From Blasia pusilla (taxonomy: Eukaryota; Marchantiophyta; Marchantiopsida; Blasiales), in NCBI GenBank assembly GCA_050084515.1, contig CM114272.1:38688001-38752000 (forward strand): a stretch of 64,000 nucleotides of DNA, given 5' to 3'. This document shows, in pieces, positions 9,913 through 18,802 of the stretch. Position 1 is the first letter of the stretch. Every line of letters starts with the position of its first letter. The translations under genes and the position numbers were made by a program. The notes below the pieces were generated by a model, which made no database searches, was not told the DNA's origin, and saw nothing but the letters and a program-made list of their open reading frames with translations.

Positions 9913-11984
9913 TTTGCAAGCATCTGATTGACAAGGGCATCGCCCAAGAACCCCCTGTACTCTCCCGGGTGCGTCGTAAGCACCTTCCTCACCCGATCGC
10001 AGTCTTGGATCCAGTGGTGGGTGACATTCCCCTCCGATACAATCATGCACATCCAAACTCAACCCGTCAGGAAATTACATGGGTTCCTGCAACTCGTCGG
10101 ACTTCGACGGGTCGTCACAGCTCAAGGTCGGATTCTAGCAACGAGCTAAATGATGCAACCCGTCAGAGTCCGACGGATTGCATTCAGATTTGCTAATGCC
10201 TGGTTTCAACCCGTCGGACTCCGACGGGTTGTGCAACTGAACATACTAACGTGAACATAGCAACCCGTCGGAGTCCGACAGGTTGCGCAATTGAATGTAA
10301 ACTTGCAATTTGACGCGAAATTTGGGGAACCAACTTCCAAATGCAACCCGTCGGACTTCGACAGGTTGATTTCGGCCAAAAACAATTTCGAGGCAAGCAA
10401 CCCGTCGGACTCCGACGGGTTTCTTTGGGGAAAAAACCTTCTAAACCTGCAGTCAGAAGAATGCAACTCGTCGGAGTCCGACGAGTTGCATTCTTCAAAA
10501 AACATCCTGACAAGGCGGCGAGTCGAGCAACCTGTCGGACTCCGACGGTTTGCTTTGGGACAAAAACTAATTAAATTTGTGGTCAATCGAACAACTCGTC
10601 GAAGTCCGACGAGTTGCATTCTTAAAAAAACATCCGAAAAAGCGTCGAGTCGAGCAACCCGTCAGAGTCCGACGAGTTGCTTTCGGCAAAAACAAACCTA
10701 ACCCATTCATCAATCAAGCAACTTGTCGGAGTCCGACGAGTTGCGTAAGTGTTAAAGCATCCCAACAACCATCTCGACGAGTTGCGCAAGTGTTAAAGAT
10801 ACTCACGTGTTCATGGCATGTATTGCCATCTCCACCGTCGCCATGTGATGAGGGAATGGGTGAAGGACCACTGCCTTCACGCAGAAATGTGCCTCCAATG
10901 AGTTGGGCCGCTCCTCCGCAAACTTGGTCCACGCCATGAACCTATGATTTCCATCCCACATGAAGAAATGCAGATTCCTCATCCAGCTGAATTCCGTGCC
11001 CTCAACTTGCCTTCTGAAATCCTGGTCTCGCATCCTCCAGAATGTGTCCAGCTTTTCCAAGTCCTCCTCCGTAACCAGAGCTTGGGTTCCATGCTCATCG
11101 TAAGGCTGAACATAGAAGGGAGGAAAGCTGTCGACGTAGGATGCTATCGCCGCCGATTGCTTAAGCTTCACGATGTCCTCGTCGGACTGAATTTCGTGGA
11201 CGTATTCCATTGTCCGCAATCGGCATAGTGGAATCCTCGGGGCGTTGTGGCCCTCCATGAGTGCCATCTGCTTTACCTCTTGTCAGAACCAGGACAAGAT
11301 GAATAAGCTACACTGAATTCCCAATGAATTGCAATTCACATAATTCAAAAAACCCAGATCCTCTCTTACCCGCTCGAAAATGGGGTGGGTTTCTTGACCA
11401 GCTAACTTGTCTGAGACAGAAGCTGGAAAATCGACTGGGAACTCGTCGATCCGATAGAGGTCGATGTCCTCCGCCGGGCTTGGAGTCGAGAATGACTGCT
11501 CTCCGGCTTCTTTGGCCATGTCCACCATCTCCATGTTGGCGGTCCTCATGACCTCGTCGTCATCGATTTCAACTTCTGGCGTTTCCACTATGTTGATTGT
11601 GTCCCCGGACTTCATGGGGGACATTTCCCACATCTCAACACTTGCGGTTGGACGGGCAGGGCTATTGTCAATGGCTATTGCTTTTTCCCTCCTCGCTTTA
11701 GCCAATTTTGCCCTCCTCACCGACGCGTCCAGACGCTTCTTTTCTCTCTTTTCGTCGGCGATCCTTTTCTTCAAGGCCTGCGACGTCTCAGCCTCTGCGT
11801 TCTGTTTATCTAGTGCCTCTTGAACACGTTTCGCAAGAAGCACTTGGTTGTGCATCTCCGCTTCCCTTTCCTGCTGCCTAATTTCATTCGCCGAACGAGG
11901 CCCAAGAGATGCTGACGCAGGAGTCCTAATGGACTTCGGAGTGAAGCTCCCAGACTTGTTGGCTTGTGATTTTTTCCTTGTCAT
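9913..11984 (-). pseudogene. ParB-like/methyltransferase-like gene, 5' half (copy A2)
   Basis: Exon 1 is 11984-11370 (205 codons, open): a basic, Lys/Arg/Glu-rich, probably coiled-coil N-terminus (KREKKRLDASVRRAKLAKAR) and an acidic linker. Exon 2 is about 11279-10807 and encodes the ParB/sulfiredoxin-like domain: APRIPLCRLRTMEYV, then SYVDSFPPFYVQPYDEHG, a roughly 50-residue insert, and the signature FFMWDGNHRFMAW. Exon 3 starts at 10044 and is cut at 9912 by copy A1. The exon 1 donor GTAAG and exon 2 donor GTGAGT are intact. The exon 3 acceptor reads CAT where other copies have CAG. ParB-like domains bind or cut DNA and occur fused to DNA methylases in bacteria and phages. This copy cannot make the full protein. 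Confidence 0.8.
10156..10743. repeat. Palindrome array in intron 2 (copy A2)
   Basis: Ten copies of the family palindrome (arms CAACCCGTCGGA and TCCGACGGGTTG around one base) start at 10156, 10207, 10261, 10344, 10398, 10464, 10528, 10592, 10655 and 10719. The last five steps are 66, 64, 64, 63 and 64 bp. It lies wholly within the intron between the ParB exon and exon 3, and matches the array at 18129-18802 in reverse order. Confidence 0.9.
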
Positions 11985-12373
11985 TTTTTCCGGAAATGCC
12001 TCCACCTATGTTCACGACGAATCCCTTGATCAGCCGCCTTGCTGATGTTGAGATGGGGAGCTCGAATCGCCTTGATGGGTAGCTCGAATCGTCCCGCGAT
12101 CGTTCAGTCGAACCGTCTCGCTGTCGTTCGGTCGAACCGTCTCGCTCTCGTTCCCTCCTATCGACTCGCGATGTGTCGCCGTGTGAAACGCCTTCAGATA
12201 TCGATCAAATTTCTTTGACGGAGAGTGAAGAATGAAGATCGCGAAATGAGAAACCAGAAATGAGCGATTTCTTCCCTATTTATACTTTTCTAGCCGTTGG
12301 GCTGACCGTTGGGTCCCGTCGTCCTTTTGACGGCGACGTGCCGGAGGTTACGGAAGTCCGGAGGTGAACCTGG
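11985..12373 (-). promoter_or_regulatory. Promoter and 5' leader of ParB/MTase-like gene (copy A2)
   Basis: A TATAAATA box on the minus strand at 12284-12277 lies about 290 bases upstream of the ATG at 11984. In copy C the equivalent reads TTTAAATA (near 49196). The leader contains repeats of a TCGAATCGTC/TCGAACCGTC type. The TATA match is by eye. Confidence 0.55.
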
Positions 12374-12902
12374 CAACCCGTCGGAGTTCGACAGGTTGCG
12401 CGCCTCCGCCATCTTGGGTACGTCGCCACGTGCGCGAGCAACCCGTCGGAGATCGACGGGCTGAGTGCCTCCGTTGTCTTCGGAAAAGAACGCGAGGTAC
12501 CCGCGCGACCCGTCGGAGACCGACATGTTGCGCGCCTCCGCCGTGTTTGGGACGGGAACGAGACGTATCTTGGGCAATCCGTCGGAGACCGTTGGGTTGC
12601 ACGCTTCCCTCATCAAGGGTTAAGAACGCGGGCTTCCCGTGCAAGTCGTCGGAGTCCGGTTGGCTACACCACAAGGCAAGGCCCTTGCGCAACCCGTTGG
12701 AGGGCGACGGGTTGCACGCCTCGCCATCTTTGGGCAAATAGGTGAGGCACCCGCGAAACTCGTCGGGAACAGACGATTTGCACGCCTCCGGCATCTTCGG
12801 GCAAGAAGGAGCGGTATCCGAGCAACTCGTCGGAGAGCGACGGGTTGCTCGCTTCGACAATGTTTGGAAGAAGCGTGCAACCCGTCCGAAGCCGGCGGGT
12901 TG
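12374..12902. repeat. Palindrome array between the divergent promoters (copy A2)
   Basis: Nine imperfect palindromes of the family motif start at about 12374, 12439, 12506, 12575, 12642, 12690, 12756, 12823 and 12878. Most steps are 65-69 bp. The arms stay CAACCCGTCGG-like while the centre varies. It corresponds to the 67-bp array of copy C. Confidence 0.85.
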
Positions 12903-13113
12903 CAGGCTTTGGTTAGCTTCCGGTAATTTTTGAGTTACCAGGACTCCGACGGGTTCCAAGTGTGATGCGCAACCCTATGCTTCCCAAATCCGGTAACATA
13001 TTGCAACAAAATTGAATGTGTTACAGAATTGGATCCATTGTGTCAGACAATGTCACCCACCGAATTCATCTTGTCAGTAAAAATATGTCAGGAGTATATG
13101 TTTTCCTATTCAC

Positions 13114-13120
13114 TATAAAT
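13114..13120 (+). promoter_or_regulatory. TATA box of MULE transposase gene (copy A2)
   Basis: CTATAAATTA lies 58-64 bases upstream of the ATG at 13178. A CATTCT microsatellite lies between them, as in copy C (TATA at 48084-48078, minus strand). Conservation of TATA, CATTCT leader and ATG context in two diverged copies supports the call. Confidence 0.6.
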
Positions 13121-13177
13121 TAAAAATTCTCATTCTCATTCTCATTCTCAATCTCCTCCCGTTGGAATCTTCTTGGA

Positions 13178-16100
13178 ATGGATAATTATGTTAAGCTCAC
13201 TTGTGGCAGTCATCTGGCGGCCCTTCCTCAATCATAAATCATTCGACCCCAAGCTCGTGAGTCTTTCATAGCAGTGGATGAAATTTTCTGTTTGTTCGAT
13301 TTCTTCTCCAAATTGGAACCATCTTTGTATCCAAAGATGTTAGGGTGGACGGTACGGAAGACATAATAGGTAAGACGGTCCAGCCAGTGACTCCAACTTT
13401 GCACGCTCGTAACAATGTTGTTCTTCCTGAAGAGATTCCGAATGTTATCAACCTCAGTGGATCTGTCGGACACCAATCGGGCCCTCTGTCCGCCTACTCA
13501 TTCCTCTTGCGAGTATCAGGACATAGTTTGCTTTCGTCTCTGGCCTTGAAATGTTCAAGCACATTCTTGTCGACGAGCTTCCGCCCACGTACGATGGTAA
13601 TTACATTTTTGAGTTGCCTCCACTTGCTGCTCCTGCTCAAAAGAAGGATGGAGGACGCCTGAAGGGTATGGACAGAAAGTCTGATTGTCATCGATGGTGC
13701 AGGCTTCAATGGACCAGTGCTTCCATTCCAGATGGTCCTTGGATTGTCTCCCGCCGCCAATGCGTGGGAGCCTTGGAGTGTAGAAGTCCAGCATGCCCGT
13801 ATCTAGAGTGCAACATGCGAGTCAATATGTCGCAATTCCCTCCCAAGAATGCAGAAACTCCATATGAGGTCGGTGCCACCATACCGTCGGGAGGCCATCG
13901 ATGTCCTCATTGTCGCATCGCCATACGTATTGGAGCGTGTCTCGCATACATATTTTTCATTGTCCACGACTTGGGCTCCACGTCCGAGTATACAAGGTGG
14001 CGATTCATGTTGGCTCCCACACTCATCCTGTGACCGATGCAATTCAAAGACACATCAAGGAGGATGTGGCGAAGAAAGTAGCCGAGGTCTACAGAAACTC
14101 TCCAGGTTCAAAGCCCGGACTGATCAAGCTCACAACGACATCACAAATTTTTGAACAATTGCTTGGAATCCCTGGACAGGGCGAGATCACGGCGGCTGAG
14201 GAGAAACAACTCAAGGAAGATCTCGCATTTCTCGCTGATCCTGAATGCTTCCGGAATTTGCTGCGTCAAATACGAGTTCTGGATGGAAAGACGGCCGAAA
14301 TGGATGCCATCGCCAGAAGCAAGGCCAACTCCAGATTTCCATTCATTCAGAGATGACAGTTCATGGGCCAAGGAGGCGAGGGATCCAGGGCCTATGCCTT
14401 GAAAATGTCAACCACAGGTCAGTCGAGTGGCCTCAATCTTATAGATCGAATGAGGGAAGGGGAAGATCTTTACGAGAGCTGGGTAAGCTTTGATATTTGC
14501 TCAGAGTCTTTGAACGGATGGTTGCGATGGGTGCTCACGTTTATGACCATGTGGAGAAGGGACTCAAAACTATATTTGTGTGTGAAGTAAAGGTCAAGAC
14601 GTTGGCGGTTTGAAGATGTCTTTGGTTACTCTTATTGGAGATGGTGAAGGAAAACAAAAGGCCACCTCCGGAAATTTATGGGTTCATGGCGGACAATGCA
14701 CAACCTGGGTGGATTGCTATCCGGGAAGTGTTCTGGGGTGGAGAGGTTCAACCAGAGAGGGAAAGATCGGATGCTTTCCATTGGCAACAGTCTGTGACCC
14801 GGTACACCAAATCTTGCATCAAGGAGAATAAGAGGACAGTGCATGTCACTATACTCCAACGCTGCAAGGACAGCAAAACCTTGAAGCAGGCCATGGAATG
14901 CCAAGAAGAACTTCATGGGTGGTGGAGGAAGCATGCGATTGAGGGGAAGTACAAAGAGTTGTGCTCTTGGTTGAGTTGGTGGACTGTACGTATGAGACAA
15001 TGGGGAAACTTCATGCGGCAGGTAAGTTCACTATTTTTTCTTGTCAAGCTCACGATGAGAATTGTTTGTAAAGTTGTAGCTCAGGGTGAGAAGCGTGGGA
15101 ACTATATGGATTTCAAACCCAAGAAACCAAGCAAGTTGTCGGATGCGACGGGTTGCCCGAGGGTGCAACCCGACAGAAACCGACGGGTTGCATCTAGATT
15201 TTTGGTGCAACCCGAGTGTGCAACCTGTCGGGACCGGACGGGTGACAGAGTCGTTCATGGGATGCCTCGTCCTTGCAACCCGACCGGTTCCGACGGGTTG
15301 CAATAGGTGGGTTTAAGGTTACAACACGTCGGTTTCCGTCGGGTCGCAGAGTTGTTCATGGGATGCCTCCGGCCTGCAACCCGTCTGGTTCCGACACGTC
15401 GCTTATTTCTTTGACTCCTGAGTTATTTTCGTTCCCTTCTAACATTGCCGTCGTTGCAGGGATTGAACGTTCATGAAAATCCCCTCTGCCCCAACACAAG
15501 TGGAGCAGAAAGTGTTCATTCCTCCTGGAGGTCGTCACAAGCATGCCAAAAAATTTCACTTGTGGAGGAATGCCAACAAGACCAGGCAAGAGCAATGCTA
15601 CAGTCTGCAGCATCCCATATCTTCCTCACAAAAGGCATAACAAAAGGAAAGGGGCCGTGGATCTACGAGCTCTATGTCAGGGCGGCTGTGAGATCTGGTG
15701 ATGAAAAAATGTATTTGGAAGCCTTCAACCGGTGCGTAGCTGGAACTCCACTCGAGCAAGACGTACACATTGGTGGGGATATTCGTGGGCGGGTTTCAAG
15801 ACGTCCCATACAGATGGTGGTAGAGCAGTCCAAGCGAGACTCGTGGAGACCAGATAAGTATCTTGACTTCAGGCAGGTGAAGAGGTAGGATCGAGGAACG
15901 AATCCGGTGATAGATTTGGATGAGGAAATTATGCCGCCCAGGTATTTGGGGACCCCGGACCCGTCCCAAATCCATGATGGAGTTACTTCTCCAAAATCAG
16001 TGAATGTTTTATTTCAAAAGCCCTCTGTTGCTGGAAGTTCGCAACATCCTGTCACTAGGGTGGTTCAACAATATGGGATTCCGGTAATGGAGGTGGATTG

Positions 16101-16932
16101 CAACCTAAAACGGTGGCATATATCTCGGAGCAACCCAGGACGTGGACCCACATGTAGGGCAGGATCTGATGGCATTATGAGAGCATGCGGCACTTTCCTA
16201 AATAAGAACTGTACAAGGACTGGACGACCACTGCCTGGGTTTTGGGGACTCAAAACCTTTGATCGTTTCACGAGGATCGGGGATCAATTGAAGTACTTCT
16301 TCTGCCCAAATGAATCTTGCGCTTTCCGTGAGTCTTATCCGCTGCCATTGGAGCTCGGGAATACCCCACGATTTGGCCCATCGCCGCAGTACCGAATCGC
16401 ACTCAAGACGAAGTGGACAATCTTACAAGTGCCGGTTTTGACTTCAGCGGGGAAGTTGGAGCATGTTCGCATTACAGAGACCTTTGCATTTCAGTATTCA
16501 ACCCAAGATTGATGTCAACATGTACCGAAGAAGGTGGATGATCTCAATCCATTATTTCTGTTTGAGTCTAGAAATGGGGTGAAGAGAAACATAATGTGCT
16601 TGAGCCAACGGTGGAGAGAGGAAAGCGAATTGCATCACTCGGGAGGCAAAAATGGAGATCATCGCCACGAAAGATGTCTTGAGTGGCAATGGAATAGGAA
16701 GGATGTATTGGGTCAAGAACAACATTTGTAAATTCAAGTGTCACAGGGGGTGTATGTGGTGCACATCTGTTGCTTTCCCACATGTTCATGTGATGACTTT
16801 GTCCAAAGAGAGACAAGTGGCAAAAGGTATTTCCCTTGTAAGCACATGTACTATGTGTTGTTGGTAGTTTTAAGAGAGTCGGAGGTAGGAGTAGGAATCC
16901 ACCAACCAATTCTGTCCCTCAAAGAAGTTTGA
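13178..16932 (+). pseudogene. MULE transposase gene (copy A2)
   Basis: Exon 1 is 13178-15021 and exon 2 is 15460-16932. The N-terminus carries a Cys/His finger of WRKY-GCM1/FLYWCH style (CVGALECRSPACPYLEC, then CPHC and a distal GSHTHPV-like HxH). The DDE core includes an AHVYDHVEKGLKT block (possible first D), GFMADNAQPGWIAI (second D, near 14690) and NTSGAESVHSSW (E, near 15510, after the intron). A C-terminal SWIM finger is seen as CFPTCSCDD then PCKHM (16768-16848). A transposase of this type cuts out and reinserts the element. Exon 1 has lost about 55 codons near 13385 relative to copy C, and it carries stops (19 codons in; 14354) and frameshifts, so it is inactive. Confidence 0.85.
15137..15405. 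repeat. Palindromes in the transposase intron (copy A2)
   Basis: Five to six degenerate copies of the family palindrome fill the intron 15022-15459, which has a GTAAGT donor and a TTGCAG acceptor. A GTTCATGGGATGCCTC segment is repeated between palindromes. Copies C and D have the same intron with the same kind of content. Confidence 0.8.
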
Positions 16933-17398
16933 AGTATTTTAAACAAACCACTTTGAGGATGCAAAATGAGGTTTTAGATTGTAGTTTTATTTTTTTCTCA
17001 ACCTTCACTTTGAGCTTGAACTCTATTCAGCCGCGGGCAAATGACAGATTTTTTCCAAACCTTCGATGGAAAAAATGATTGGTTCCACACTTATGATTCC
17101 ACTGATTTTTCAGTTTTCTAGATTTTGTGCAATTTGCAACTCGTCGGACTCAGAGGGGTTGCCAAAATATGGAAGAGGAAAAAAAAACTGTGGGACTGCT
17201 TAATACATGAACAAAAAAGTGCAACAAATTTCAAACAAAAATTTTCCTCTCTTCAACCCAACGGAAACTCTCTTCAAAAAAATAATCTATTTCGGTTGAC
17301 CCTCGTTTCCTCTCTCCTCTCTCCTCTCTCCTCTCTTCCTCTCTCCTCCCTTCCTCTCTCCTCTCTCCTCTCTTCCTCTCTTCCTCTCCTCTTACCGC
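16933..17398 (+). repeat. MULE left terminal region (copy A2)
   Basis: After the transposase stop comes a T-rich stretch, one decayed palindrome (17137-17162), then TTTCGGTTGACCCTCGTTTC and a CTCTCC/TTCCTC tract ending CTCTTACCGC at 17398. The same end in the opposite orientation begins at 63943 (GCGGTAAGAGG). This defines the second terminus type of the family. Confidence 0.75.
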
Positions 17399-18128
17399 AC
17401 CTCGACATTGTCGAAGAAGCCGGAGAGCGGTCATTCTAGTCTCCAAGCCCGACGGAAGACATCGACCTCTATCGCATCGACGAGTTCCCAGTCGACTTGC
17501 CAACTGCTGTCTCAGACAAGTTGGCAAGTCAAGAAACCGACCCAATCTTCGAGCGGGTAAGAGAGGATCTGGGTTTTTTGAATTGCAATTCATTGGGAAT
17601 TCAGTGTAGCTTATTGATCTTGTCCCCGTTTTGACAGGTGGTAAAGGAGATGGCAGTGATGGAGGGCCACAACGCCCCAAGGATTCCACTCTTCCGATTG
17701 CGGACAATGGAATACGTCCGCGATATTTAGTGCGACGAGGACATCGCAAAGCTAAAACAATCGGCGGCGACAGCATCCTACGTCGACAGCTTCCCTCCCT
17801 TCTATGTTCAGCCTTACAACGAGCATGGAACCCAAGCCTTGGTTACAGAGGAGGACTTGGAAAAGCTCGACACATTCTCGAGGATGAGAGACCAGGATTT
17901 CAGAAGGCAAGTAGAGGGCACGGAATTCAGCTGGATGAGGAATCTGCATTTCTTCATCTGGGATGGAAATCACAGGTTCATGTCGTGGACCAAGTTTCCA
18001 GAGGAGCGGCCCAACTCCTTGGAGGCACATTTTTGCATGAAGGCAGTGGTCCTTCATCCATACCCTCATCACATGGTGACGGTGGAGATGGCAATGCATG
18101 CCATGAATACGTAAGTATCTTCTTGTTG

Positions 18129-18802
18129 CAAACCGTCGGACTCCGACAAGTTGTTTGGGTCGGCATTGTTGTTGGGATGCTTTTGGCCGGATGCAACTCG
18201 TCAGACTCCGACGAGTTGCTGGATTGATGAATGGATTAGGTTGTTTTTTGCCGAAAGCAACTCGTCGGACTCCGACGAGTTGCTCGACTCGCCGCCTTTT
18301 TAGGATGTTTTTTGAAGAAAGCAACTCATTGGACTCCGACGAGTTGTTTGACTGACCACAGGTTTAGTATATTTTTGGCCCAAACCAACTTGTCGGAGTC
18401 CGACGGGTTGCTTGACTCGAAACTGTTTGGAGGTTTTTTTTACGTTTTTGGCCGAAAGCAACTCGTCGGAGTCCGACGGGTTGCATTCGGAAGTTGGTAT
18501 TGCAAATTTTGCGTCAAATTGCAGGTTTCCATTCAATTGCGCAACCCGTCAGAGTCCGACGGGTTGAAACCAGGCATTCACAAAAGTGAATGCAATCCGT
18601 CGGACTCCGACGGGTTGCATCATTTAGCTCGTTGCTAGAATCCGACCTTGAGCTGTGACGACCCGTCGGAGTCCGACGGGTTGAAACCAGGCATTCACAA
18701 ATGTGAATGCAATCCGTCGGACTTGGACGGGTTGCATCATTTAGCTCATTGCTAGAATCCGACCTTGAGCTGTGACGACCCGTCGGAGTCTGAAGGGTTG
18801 CA
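18129..18802. repeat. Palindrome array in intron 2 (copy B), 64-bp period
   Basis: Eleven palindromes start at 18129, 18194, 18258, 18322, 18386, 18459, 18542, 18593, 18659, 18713 and 18778. The first four steps are 65, 64, 64 and 64 bp. Spacers between palindromes are poorly conserved, so the period is carried by the palindromes. A segment of about 118 bp (18542-18658) is tandemly repeated at 18659-18777. The array fills the intron 18111-18853. Confidence 0.9.

Larger units (their letters stand above)
9913..17398 (-). mobile_element. MULE copy A2, from exon 3 of gene 2 to left terminus
   Basis: Written in element orientation it is reversed. The second gene runs leftwards (11984 to 9913, truncated by A1), the transposase gene runs rightwards (13178-16932), and the left terminus lies at 17398. 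This is the copy that shows best that the two genes are divergent around a palindrome-rich intergenic region. At 17398/17399 it abuts exon 1 of copy B's second gene. Confidence 0.8.

Noticed and set aside
10156-10743. Rho-independent-type terminators or bacterial DNA uptake signals from the GC-rich palindromes
   Set aside because: The genome is a plant nuclear one with introns and LTR retrotransposons, and no T-run follows the palindromes.
10206-10940. Several overlapping proteins rich in SDSDEL/RRSPTGC/LVGLRRVA repeats
   Set aside because: These open frames are read-through of the palindrome arrays on both strands, within introns and intergenic DNA; the repeats lack stops by composition.
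10156-18802. CRISPR array
   Set aside because: Repeats are palindromes with similar-length but unrelated spacers, which resembles a CRISPR. They lie in spliced introns of a eukaryotic transposon, occur at many separate sites in both strands, and no cas gene is present.
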